From Paraburkholderia sp. BL9I2N2 (GTDB lineage Bacteria; Pseudomonadota; Gammaproteobacteria; Burkholderiales; Burkholderiaceae), in NCBI RefSeq assembly GCF_004339745.1, contig NZ_SMGP01000005.1, positions 62,001 to 126,000 on the forward strand: DNA of 64,000 nucleotides, given 5' to 3'. Shown here in pieces: positions 52,579 through 60,865 of this stretch. Positions within the stretch are counted from its first letter, which is position 1, and every line of letters starts with the position of its first letter. The notes beneath the pieces were generated by a model. It was not told the origin of the DNA. It did not search any database and saw only the letters and a list, made by a program, of their open reading frames with translations. Position numbers and translations under genes: made by a program.

Positions 52579-53961
52579 GTGAGCAATCAGGATATGCAGG
52601 CGGCCACTCTCGGCCTCGCCCCCACTTTGCCGGCGGCAGCGGCATCCGCGCACGGCCCCATTCCTCTCGACGACGTTCCACTGAACGCCTTTCACGTCAA
52701 GATCGCCGGGCTGACGTTCGGCGCGCATTTCACTGAAGGTTTCGCGCTCGGCACGATCGGCTATGCGCTCGCGTCGCTGAATCGCCAGATGCCGCTCGAC
52801 GCTTTCTGGATGGGCATGATCGGCAGTTCCGCGTTGATGGGCATTTTTATCGGCAGTCTGGTGTTCGGCTGGCTGTCGGACCGCATGGGACGCCAGAAGA
52901 TTTTCTTGCTGAGCTTTCTGATCATCACAGCGGCCGCATTCGCGCAGTTCTATGTGCGCTCGCCGCTCGAACTGTGTTTGCTGCGTGTGTTGATCGGCTT
53001 CGGCATGGGAGGCGATTTTGCGGTGGGCCATGCGATTCTCGCGGAATTCTCGCCACGCAAACATCGCGGGACCTTGCTTGGCTCGTTCAGCGTGGTGTGG
53101 ACGATCGGCTACGTGGTGGCGAATGTGCTCGGCATGCACTACGCCGATGCCTCGCCGGATGCATGGCGCTGGTTGCTGGCATCGGCGGGTGTGCCGGCGT
53201 TGATCGTTCTCGTGTTGCGCATGGGCACGCCGGAGTCGCCGCGCTGGCTGCATGGCAAAGGCCGCACGGCGGAAGCGAAGTCGATCGTGCTGAAGCACTT
53301 CGGCGCGAACGTCATTCTGGATGGCGGTCACGATGAGCACGCGCGATCGGCGGGCGGTTTCATGCGTCTGTTCAAGGCGGATCTGATCCGCCGCACGATT
53401 TTCAATTGTGCTTTCTTCGTGTGTCTCGTCATTCCTTACTTCGCCGTTTATACGTTTTTGCCGACCATTCTGAAGGCGATTCATTTGAACAACGATTCGA
53501 GCGCGGATTTTCTGTTGAACGGGTTTCTCGTGCTCGGCGCGTTGATCGGCATCTGGTTGACGATCAAACTTCCGCGGCGCGTGTTCCTGATCGGCTCGTT
53601 TGCGGTGACGTGCGTTTCGCTGATCGCGTTGAGTTTGCTGCCGGAGTCGGCGACGCTCGGCATGATCGTCGCGTTTGGGATTTTCACGCTCACCATGTCG
53701 GCGTTCTCGAATCTCGTCGGCGTGTTTCCGCCCGAGTGTTTTCCCACCGAGGTGCGCGCGTGCGGCGTCGGGTTGGCGATTGCGTGCAGTCGTCTCGGCT
53801 CGGCGATCGGAACGTTTCTGCTGCCGCTCGGCATCGTGCATCTGGGCTTCCATATCACGATGATGGCGCTCGCGGCGGTGCTGTTGATCGGCATGGTGGT
53901 GTCGATTGCGTGGGCGCCGGAAACGAAGCATCTGACGTTGAACGAAGCTAGCGGCGCTTAA
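52579..53961 (+). CDS. MFS transporter, MHS/AAHS (aromatic acid or metabolite:H+) type
   Basis: 460 residues from GTG 52579, which has GAAGGAGA upstream. Twelve hydrophobic segments. The loop motif GWLSDRMGRQKIFLLSFL and FGMGGDFAVGHAILAEFSP place it in the sugar/aromatic acid symporter branch. It lies 121 bp after the aldehyde dehydrogenase gene and is followed by a strong terminator, ending the fae cassette. Probable importer of the cassette substrate, perhaps an aromatic or methoxylated acid. Confidence 0.9.
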   Translation: MSNQDMQAATLGLAPTLPAAAASAHGPIPLDDVPLNAFHVKIAGLTFGAHFTEGFALGTIGYALASLNRQMPLDAFWMGMIGSSALMGIFIGSLVFGWLSDRMGRQKIFLLSFLIITAAAFAQFYVRSPLELCLLRVLIGFGMGGDFAVGHAILAEFSPRKHRGTLLGSFSVVWTIGYVVANVLGMHYADASPDAWRWLLASAGVPALIVLVLRMGTPESPRWLHGKGRTAEAKSIVLKHFGANVILDGGHDEHARSAGGFMRLFKADLIRRTIFNCAFFVCLVIPYFAVYTFLPTILKAIHLNNDSSADFLLNGFLVLGALIGIWLTIKLPRRVFLIGSFAVTCVSLIALSLLPESATLGMIVAFGIFTLTMSAFSNLVGVFPPECFPTEVRACGVGLAIACSRLGSAIGTFLLPLGIVHLGFHITMMALAAVLLIGMVVSIAWAPETKHLTLNEASGA

Positions 53962-53981
53962 CGCGCGCTAACGCTGTAAAG

Positions 53982-54024
53982 AACCCGCCGCATCGGCAAC
54001 GATGCGGCGGGTTCTTTTTGTTTT
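53982..54024 (+). terminator. Rho-independent terminator after the MFS gene
   Basis: CCCGCCGCATC and GATGCGGCGGG form an 11-bp stem with a six-base loop, followed by TTCTTTTTGTTTT. It begins 20 bp after the stop codon. Confidence 0.9.
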
Positions 54025-54115
54025 GGACCGCCTGAAAGTCAAGGCGAGCGAACGGAAAAACCTGCTTTTCATTCAACTCGACGGACTACCCGCTGAAATC
54101 TGGGATTTTTCTTAA

Positions 54116-54701
54116 TCTACCGTCTCCGATTCAACTGCCGTTGGCAATGTGATTCCCGGTGCGGCTCAGAGATTCACCATCATTGGAAAGTGTTCCCTGA
54201 GTACGCTGTTCAACAAACCGATAGTCGCTTGCCCAGGGAGCGGAACAGCGGTGTCCGGCATGACGGGGGTTTATCCAACGAACGTCGCGTGGGTTGGCAT
54301 GAGGATGCGCGATGCTAACGGCAAACCGATGGTCGGATCCTCTCGCGACGATCAACCCGGCGATGTTTCCGACGGCCGGCTCAGTCGCCGCAAAGACACC
54401 GTTTTCTCTGGGCCTCAACTGCCAGTCCGGCGTGAAGGTCTCGGTGACCTTCAGTTCGACGTCGGGCAATTCTGGCGTCGCCTCAGTCCTGGCGAACGCA
54501 GGTTCGGCAACGGGCATCGGTGTTCAATTGCTGGATGCGTCGCAGTCGCCGATTACACTGGATGTGGCACTTCCGCTTACGTCGAGCACGACAGGCAATA
54601 TGTCGTTTCAGTTTTTCTCGCAGTACTACCGGCTGGGTGTTGCGCCCGTGGTTGCCGGAACGGCTCGGGCGACAGCTATCTTTACGATGAGTTATCAATA
54701 G
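54116..54701 (+). pseudogene. Broken type 1 fimbrial adhesin/pilin gene
   Basis: Two frames carry parts of a fimbrial protein. Frame one (54116 to about 54340) reads DSTAVGNVIPGAAQRFTIIG and YPTNVAWVGMRMRDANGKPM, like the first domain of fimbrial tip proteins. The other frame (from about 54340) reads AKTPFSLGLNCQSGVKVSVT and ends FTMSYQ, a pilin-type C-terminal domain. The join lacks the expected second-domain beginning, so there is a frameshift with or without a deletion. No signal peptide and no chaperone or usher gene adjoins it. Confidence 0.65.
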
Positions 54702-54972
54702 CCAGGCCGCGCGCCTAAGCCGTTTTCACTGCGGGATTCCATCTGTCCCCGCGCAGACGTGTATCATTCGTCCCGGCGCTGTTCCAACCCGGCATCCCCG
54801 CACTATTTACCGCTAACGCGCGGCGTCTGCCGCCGCGTGGCCCGGATCCGCCGCGCGAGCCGCGTCTACCCGTCCGTTTCCCCTCCCGGCGTGCTTTGCC
54901 AGGTGGAACGGAAACGCAAACCGCCGCCCGCCGTGGCCGGCAGTGCCCGAACCCTATTTGTCGCCAGACCCG

Positions 54973-56574
54973 ATGTCAGTCTCTGAACTCAAACGCCGCC
55001 GCACGTTCGCGGTCATTTCCCACCCGGACGCGGGTAAGACCACGCTCACCGAAAAGCTGCTGCTGTTCTCGGGCGCGATCCAGATCGCCGGCACCGTGAA
55101 GGGCCGCAAGAGCAACCGCTACGCGACGTCCGACTGGATGGAGATCGAAAAGCAGCGGGGCATTTCGGTGGCGAGCTCGGTGATGCAGTTCGAGTACGGC
55201 GACGCCGTCATCAATCTGCTCGACACGCCGGGCCACGAAGACTTCTCTGAAGACACGTATCGCGTGTTGACCGCGGTCGACGCCGCCGTCATGGTGATCG
55301 ACGGCGCGAACGGCGTCGAAGCGCAAACGCTCAAGCTGCTCGAAGTCTGCCGCAGCCGCAAGACACCGATCGTCACCTTCATCAACAAGCTTGACCGCGA
55401 AGTGCGCGAGCCGCTGGAACTGCTCGACGAAATCGAACAGCATCTGGGCGTGGCCGCCGTGCCGTTCACGTGGCCGATCGGCATGGGCAAGGAGTTTCAG
55501 GGCGTCTACGACATCCAGCGCGACCAGGTGCGCCTGTTCCGCGCCGGGCAGGACAAAGCGGGCGGCGAAGTCGAAACGCTGCAGGCGCTGAGCGACGAGG
55601 AAGGCGAACGCCGCTTCGGCCATAGCTGGGTCAAGGCGAAAGAAGAGATCGATCTGATCACCGGCGCGACGCCCGATTTCGATCGTGAGCAGTTCCTGGC
55701 CGGCCAGCAGTCGCCGGTGCTGTTCGGCTCGGCGATCAACAACTTCGGCGTGAAGGAAATTCTGGATGCGCTGGTCGATCTGGCGCCGCCGCCGTCCATG
55801 CGTATGACGGTGCAGCGTCCGGTTATGCCGGACGAGCCGAAATTCACCGGCGTCGTGTTCAAGGTGCAGGCGAACATGGACCTGGCGCACCGCGACCGCG
55901 TGGCGTTCATCCGCGTGTGCTCGGGACGTTTCGAGCGCGGCATGGCCGTCAAGGTGACGCGTTCGAACAAAACCTTCCGCGCTAACAACGTGGTGACGTT
56001 CCTGTCGCAGCGTCGTGAGACGGTGAGCGAAGCGTATCCGGGCGACATCATCGGTATTCCGAATCATGGCACGCTGAGTCTCGGCGATACGCTGACCGAA
56101 GGCGAGCAGTTGCAATTCGTCGGCCTGCCGTTCTTCGCGCCGGAAATTTTCCAGACCGTGGAAGTGGTCGATCCGATGCGCGCCAAGCAGCTCGGCGAGG
56201 CGCTCAAGCAACTCGGCGAAGAAGGCGCGATTCAGGTGTTCCGTCCGGAAGTGGGCGGCCTGATGATTCTCGGCGCGGTCGGGCAACTGCAGTTCGAAGT
56301 GGTGTCGCACCGTTTGTCGACGGAATATAAGGTCGACGTGCGCATGGCGCCGGCGCGTTATCGCATGTCGCGCTGGGTGACTTGCGACGATGCAGCCGAG
56401 CTGCGTCGCTTCACCGATTCGTACGCGGCACGGATCGCGCTCGACGCGTCCGACGCACCGACGTATCTGGCCTCGCACGTATCGGAAATCGAAGTCGCGC
56501 AGAAGGCGTGGCCGAAGATCGTGTTCAACGAATTGCGCGAGCACTCGGGCGCGCCGTTCAAGAAGGCGATGTAA
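54973..56574 (+). CDS. prfC: Peptide chain release factor 3
   Basis: 533 residues from ATG 54973. The translation GTPase motifs are P-loop SHPDAGKTTLTEKLL, G3 LLDTPGHEDFSEDTY and G4 FINKLDREV; RGISVASSVMQFEY is the switch I segment typical of RF3. RF3 removes RF1 and RF2 from the ribosome after termination. An in-frame GTG at 54943 would add ten residues, but the family starts at MSVSELKRRRTFA. Monocistronic, followed by a terminator. No clear ribosome site is seen before either start. Confidence 0.95.
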   Translation: MSVSELKRRRTFAVISHPDAGKTTLTEKLLLFSGAIQIAGTVKGRKSNRYATSDWMEIEKQRGISVASSVMQFEYGDAVINLLDTPGHEDFSEDTYRVLTAVDAAVMVIDGANGVEAQTLKLLEVCRSRKTPIVTFINKLDREVREPLELLDEIEQHLGVAAVPFTWPIGMGKEFQGVYDIQRDQVRLFRAGQDKAGGEVETLQALSDEEGERRFGHSWVKAKEEIDLITGATPDFDREQFLAGQQSPVLFGSAINNFGVKEILDALVDLAPPPSMRMTVQRPVMPDEPKFTGVVFKVQANMDLAHRDRVAFIRVCSGRFERGMAVKVTRSNKTFRANNVVTFLSQRRETVSEAYPGDIIGIPNHGTLSLGDTLTEGEQLQFVGLPFFAPEIFQTVEVVDPMRAKQLGEALKQLGEEGAIQVFRPEVGGLMILGAVGQLQFEVVSHRLSTEYKVDVRMAPARYRMSRWVTCDDAAELRRFTDSYAARIALDASDAPTYLASHVSEIEVAQKAWPKIVFNELREHSGAPFKKAM

Positions 56575-56620
56575 ATCCGCCGCGCTGGTCCCAAGCGCAA
56601 AGCAAGGCAACGCAAATCAG

Positions 56621-56648
56621 AAGGCCTCGTCGAAAAACGAGGCCTTTT
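56621..56648. terminator. Bidirectional intrinsic terminator after prfC
   Basis: AAGGCCTCGT and ACGAGGCCTT form a 10-bp stem with a six-base loop; TT follows on the plus strand and a T-rich stretch on the minus strand. It serves prfC and the convergent LysR gene. Confidence 0.8.
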
Positions 56649-56689
56649 GCATTGACGCCCATACGGCTGCCGACAAAAATCATCAACGC

Positions 56690-57559
56690 TCACCCCAGCT
56701 TCAACACTTCTTCCCGCATCCACCCCGCCAGCGCCTGCACATGTTCGAGCCCCACATGCCGCTGGGGAATATCGAGCCAGTACCCGAACGGCCCGCTCAC
56801 TTCGACATCGGAAAACTGCGCGAGACTGCCGTCCGCCAGTTCCTCGACGATCATATTCCGGTCGACGACCGCCAGCCCCGCGCCTTTACTTGCCGCGCGA
56901 ATCGCCTGCTCCAGCGTCGAGAACTCGATGCCGTTGTCCGCGTAACGCGCGGGCATGCCCGCCTTGGCCAGCCAGTTAGGCCACAATTCGAGCCGGGCGT
57001 CATTGTGCAGCACGTGTAGCGCCGGCATGCGTTCGAGCAGCGTGTCGAGCGGTTGACCGAGCAGGCGGGGCGCGCCCACGAGCACGTGGCGCTCCATCAT
57101 CAGCAATTCGGAGTGCGCATCCGGCAGCGCCTGGCGGCCGAAGCGAATCTGGCAGTGAAAGTCGCCGTGCGCCTCGGTGCGAACAGATAATTCGACGTCA
57201 GGCAATTCCACCGCGAGCGAACCCAGCCGCGGCGAAAACCATTGCGTGGCGAAAGTGGGCGGCAGAGCGAGCACGAGACGCCGCCGCCCCTTGGCGGCCG
57301 TGATTTGGCGGTAGCCACGCTCGATCGTGTCGAAGGCTTCGGACAGGCATGGCAGCAATTGCAGGCCCGCCTGTGTGAGACGGATGCCTTTGTGGTCGCG
57401 CTCGAACAGTTTCGCGCCGAGCGATTCTTCGAGCAGCTTGATTTGCCGGCTCACCGCGCCTTGGGTCACGCACAGCGCAATGGCCGCGCGATTAAAGCTC
57501 ATGTGACGAGCAGTTTCTTCGAAGAAGCGCAACGCGATCAGCGATGGCAAGCGCCGCAT
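56690..57559 (-). CDS. LysR-family regulator, GcvA type
   Basis: 289 residues. MRRLPSLIALRFFEETARHM and SFNRAAIALCVTQGAVSRQI form the HTH domain of the GcvA/AmpR branch. The rest is the effector domain (RRRLVLALPPTFATQWFSPR; NGIEFSTLEQAIRAASKGAG). No divergent partner gene is obvious: the next gene on the other side, at 57927, is a large acyl-CoA synthetase-like gene 367 bp away. Target unknown. Confidence 0.9.
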   Translation of the reverse strand: MRRLPSLIALRFFEETARHMSFNRAAIALCVTQGAVSRQIKLLEESLGAKLFERDHKGIRLTQAGLQLLPCLSEAFDTIERGYRQITAAKGRRRLVLALPPTFATQWFSPRLGSLAVELPDVELSVRTEAHGDFHCQIRFGRQALPDAHSELLMMERHVLVGAPRLLGQPLDTLLERMPALHVLHNDARLELWPNWLAKAGMPARYADNGIEFSTLEQAIRAASKGAGLAVVDRNMIVEELADGSLAQFSDVEVSGPFGYWLDIPQRHVGLEHVQALAGWMREEVLKLG

Positions 57560-57926
57560 AAATCACCTTCTGTTACTTTTAATCGTGCGCGATTCGGCCG
57601 GAAGATGGTCGGACTGCGGACTCTGGTTGTGCTGCGTCGCCAGCCGCGCGTTTGTCTCCTGCACGCGCGATCCGAACCGCCATCGGCCGGCGATTTTTCA
57701 ACCGGAAGCGGCCATCGTGGCGGCCGGAAGATTGTCGCATTGGCGCCCGTCGTTTTGCTTGATCTCGATAAGAAATATCCGTGGCGGGCCCTGAGCCGTC
57801 GACCGCGACCGGGATGCCTACCCGGCGTTCGAGGAGAAGCGCCGCGCGAGCGCTCAACTTCGCCTATGCTGACGAGACGCGCCCGGCCGCCGAGCCGGCT
57901 CGCCTTCCCCCGTCTTCGGAGCGCCC
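57560..57926. other. Intergenic stretch between LysR and the Pka-like gene
   Basis: 367 bp. A 92-codon minus-strand frame here is Arg-rich and has no protein-like features. I see no repeat, strong promoter or hairpin worth listing. Confidence 0.5.
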
Positions 57927-60581
57927 GTGACCGTTCGCAATCTCGACGCCTTGTTTCGACCCAAATCCGTCGCCGTGATCGGCGCTTCCGAGCGGCCCGG
58001 CAGCACCGGCGCGATGGTGTGGGCGCGCGTGCTGGAAGGGGGCTTCGAAGGCCCGCTGTGGCCGGTCAATCCGAAATACGAAACGCTCGGCGACCATGCC
58101 GTGATCGGCGACCCCGGCGACCTGCCGGAAGCGCCCACGGTCGCGCTGATCTGCACGCCGCCGGCGACGTGGCCGGGCATCATCCACAAACTCGGCGGCT
58201 TGGGCACGCGCGCGGCGATTATCGTCGGCGAGGTACGCTGCGATGAAGACCGGCTCGCGCTGCGGCACGCGCTCTCGGCCGCGCGCCCGAATCTGCTGCG
58301 GATCGTCGGGCCTGGCAGTCTCGGCGTGGTGTCGCCGGCATTGCGCGCGCATCTGGGCGCGCCGTCGTGCACGGTGAAGGCGGGCGGCGTCGCGTGGGTG
58401 TCGCAGTCGAACGCACTGACCAATGCCGTGCTCGGCTGGGCGCATGCGCGCGGCCTCGGCTTCTCGCACGCCGTGGCGCTCGGCGGCGAAGCGGACGTGG
58501 ACGCGGGCGACGTGCTCGATTATCTGGCTAGCGACCCCGGCACGCGCGCCATCCTGCTCGAACTGGATACCGTGCGAGCGGCGCGCAAGTTCATGTCGGC
58601 GGCCCGCGCGGCGGCGCGCAACAAACCGGTGCTGGCGCTACGCTCCGGCCGCGCCGATCCTGCGGACGGCCTCTATACCGCAGCGTTCCGCCGCGCCGGC
58701 ATGGTGCGGGTCGATGCGCTCGACGATCTGCTCGACGAGATCGAGACGCTCGGCGTGGGCCGTGTGGCGGCGGGCGCGACGGCCACGCTGATTACGAGCG
58801 ACAGCGGCTTGGCCACGCTCGCCTGCGACGCCTTTGCCGCGGCTGGCGACACGCTCGCGCCGTGGCCCGATGAAGCGTCGGATGCCTTGAAGCAGACTTT
58901 GCCGTACGCGGTCGGCGGCAATCCGCTGCAACTCGGCGACGACGCGCGTCCTGAGCATTTCGGCACCGCGCTCAAACTGCTCGCGGATCATCGCAGCACC
59001 GGCACGGCCTTCGTGGTTCACGCGTCGACGCATGGCGCGCCAGTCGGCGAAGTGGCGCAGGCCTTGATCGCGAATCAGCGTTTCGCTTATCGCGGCTTGC
59101 TCGCGTGCTTTTTCGGCGGCGTGGATGCCGCCACGCGCGACGCGCTGCACGCGCAGGGCATCCCGGTTCATACGACGCCGCAGCGCCTCGCGCGCGCCTT
59201 CGCACGGCTGCTCGATTACCGGATGGGGCGCGAACTGCTGATGCAGACGCCGGAGGGCTTGCCGGCGCAAATTCCCGAATGCATCGACGCGGCGCAAGCT
59301 CAGGTGCGCGCGGTGCTCGGCGCAGGTGAGCACCAACTAACCGGCGAGGCGGCGGCGCGGTTTCTGGGGCGTTTCGGGTTGCGGGTGGAAGCGGGAAGCG
59401 GAAGTGCGAGCGAGGGCGGGGCGGCGGACGCTGCGCGAGACGTCGCACGGGGATCGGCGCAGGGTGCCGCGACAGACTCCGCGCAAGGACAGCGGCAGGA
59501 ACCAGCGTTGGGCGCTACGGCTGGTTTCGCGCAAGGACAGGGGCAGGGCCAGGAGGAGGCGCCGGGCGCTACGGCTGGTTCGGCGCAAGGGCGAAGTCAA
59601 CAGCAAGCGAGCGCGCAACGCGCTGTGAAAGCCTCAACAGTAGCTTCGGCTGCACCGCAGTCGCCGGACTGCCCGGAAGGAAGCGCGGACTCGTCTACCA
59701 GACCCGTCGTCGATATCGCTGTCGAACTCCACGATAACGACAACTTCGGCCCTGTCTTCAGCTTCACGGCGCCATCGGCTGACGGTGTGTCCGAATCGCT
59801 GCGCGTCTACGGCCTGCCGCCGCTCAATCCGATGCTCGCGCGCGACATCGTCACGCGTTCGCCGTACGCGCGGCTGGTTGCGCCGGAGCCGGCGCTGGCC
59901 GCACTGACGGCGCTCTCGCAAGCCGTCTGCGACGTCAAGGAACTCGTCGGTCTTGCGCTGACGCTTAGGGTGTACCGCGATCACGTGATAGTCGTCGATC
60001 CCACGCTAACCGTCGCGCCGACGCGCAGCCGCCTCGCGATCATGCCGTACCCGCGCCGCTTCGAAGAGACGCTGGACTGGCAGGGTACGCGGGTGACGGT
60101 GCGGCCGATCCGTCCGGAAGACGAGGCCGCGCACCATGACTTCGTCGAAGCGATGACGCCCGAAGATTTGCGCCTGAGGTTTTTCGGCGCGGTGGGCAGC
60201 TTCGACCACTCGCAGCTCGCGCGCATGACGCAGATCGACTACGACCGCGAAATGGCGCTGATCGCCACCGTGCAAAGCGAAGAAGGCTTCACCCGGACGC
60301 TGGGCGTGGTGCGCGCGGTCGCCGATCCCGACAACGAAACCGCTGAGTTCGCGGTGGCGGTGCGCTCGGATCAGAAGGGCCGGCGCCTCGGCCAGTTGCT
60401 GATGGACCGGATTATTAAATATGCGCGGGTGCGCGGCATCCACTGGCTGGTCGGCGAGGCGCTGCGCGAAAATACCCCGATGATCGGACTCGCCAAAGCC
60501 TGCGGTTTCACGATTACGCGGACGGAGGATCCGGGTGTGGTCGGGTTCAGGATGGCGCTGGATGAGCCAGCGGCTAACTGA
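57927..60581 (+). CDS. Pka/YfiQ-like acyl-CoA synthetase (NDP-forming) plus GNAT acetyltransferase
   Basis: 884 residues, the length of E. coli Pka. Residues 1-130 are a CoA-binding domain (LFRPKSVAVIGASERPGSTG); 150-460 the succinyl-CoA ligase-like part (GVAWVSQSNALTNAVLGWAH, LLELDTVRAARKF). Residues about 490-592 are Ala/Gln/Gly/Ser-rich and partly repetitive where the nucleotide-binding half of the ATP-grasp domain would be; the later half (FGPVFSFTAPSADG, LPPLNPMLARDIV) is kept. Residues about 720-880 are a GNAT domain (DQKGRRLGQLLMDRIIKYAR). The family acetylates lysines, for instance in acetyl-CoA synthetase. The synthetase half is probably inactive. Confidence 0.85.
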   Translation: MTVRNLDALFRPKSVAVIGASERPGSTGAMVWARVLEGGFEGPLWPVNPKYETLGDHAVIGDPGDLPEAPTVALICTPPATWPGIIHKLGGLGTRAAIIVGEVRCDEDRLALRHALSAARPNLLRIVGPGSLGVVSPALRAHLGAPSCTVKAGGVAWVSQSNALTNAVLGWAHARGLGFSHAVALGGEADVDAGDVLDYLASDPGTRAILLELDTVRAARKFMSAARAAARNKPVLALRSGRADPADGLYTAAFRRAGMVRVDALDDLLDEIETLGVGRVAAGATATLITSDSGLATLACDAFAAAGDTLAPWPDEASDALKQTLPYAVGGNPLQLGDDARPEHFGTALKLLADHRSTGTAFVVHASTHGAPVGEVAQALIANQRFAYRGLLACFFGGVDAATRDALHAQGIPVHTTPQRLARAFARLLDYRMGRELLMQTPEGLPAQIPECIDAAQAQVRAVLGAGEHQLTGEAAARFLGRFGLRVEAGSGSASEGGAADAARDVARGSAQGAATDSAQGQRQEPALGATAGFAQGQGQGQEEAPGATAGSAQGRSQQQASAQRAVKASTVASAAPQSPDCPEGSADSSTRPVVDIAVELHDNDNFGPVFSFTAPSADGVSESLRVYGLPPLNPMLARDIVTRSPYARLVAPEPALAALTALSQAVCDVKELVGLALTLRVYRDHVIVVDPTLTVAPTRSRLAIMPYPRRFEETLDWQGTRVTVRPIRPEDEAAHHDFVEAMTPEDLRLRFFGAVGSFDHSQLARMTQIDYDREMALIATVQSEEGFTRTLGVVRAVADPDNETAEFAVAVRSDQKGRRLGQLLMDRIIKYARVRGIHWLVGEALRENTPMIGLAKACGFTITRTEDPGVVGFRMALDEPAAN
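59476..59600 (+). repeat. Degenerate tandem repeats inside the Pka-like gene
   Basis: GCGCAAGGAC-type units begin at 59481, 59529 and 59583; GGCGCTACGGCTGGTT occurs at 59511-59526 and 59565-59580, 54 bp apart. The units encode the Ala-Gln-Gly-rich insert and keep the frame (48 and 54 bp periods). Confidence 0.7.
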
Positions 60582-60865
60582 CCGAGCGAGGCGGCGGTAA
60601 GAACGGTCGGGGAGGAAATTTCGGGAGATCGTGTTAACGCATGTCGACGTCGCGGCGAACTTTTGAGCTGGCCGTAGTGGGTGCCACTCATTCCGCATAC
60701 CGACAAAAACCACTAAATCTTCAGACGTTTCTCAAGCCTTGTAAAAGGGAGCTTACATAGACTCTTACAGTCAGATTACTTTCTGGCTCCGAGTATCCGC
60801 ATAGGTGTATCCAGCGAACTGTTGCTCGGGTGGGATTTTATTTAGCTCTCTTAACAGGTCAACAA

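Noticed and set aside
57579-57857. A 92-codon minus-strand gene
   Set aside because: Arg-rich, no recognisable features, typical spurious frame in GC-rich DNA.
59476-59600. A CRISPR array or minisatellite
   Set aside because: The repeats are inside a gene, keep the reading frame and have no regular spacers; they encode a low-complexity protein segment.
60610-60629. An eleventh copy of the 22-bp repeat
   Set aside because: It shares the right half TTTCGGGAG, but the left half and spacing deviate; kept only as a possible relative.
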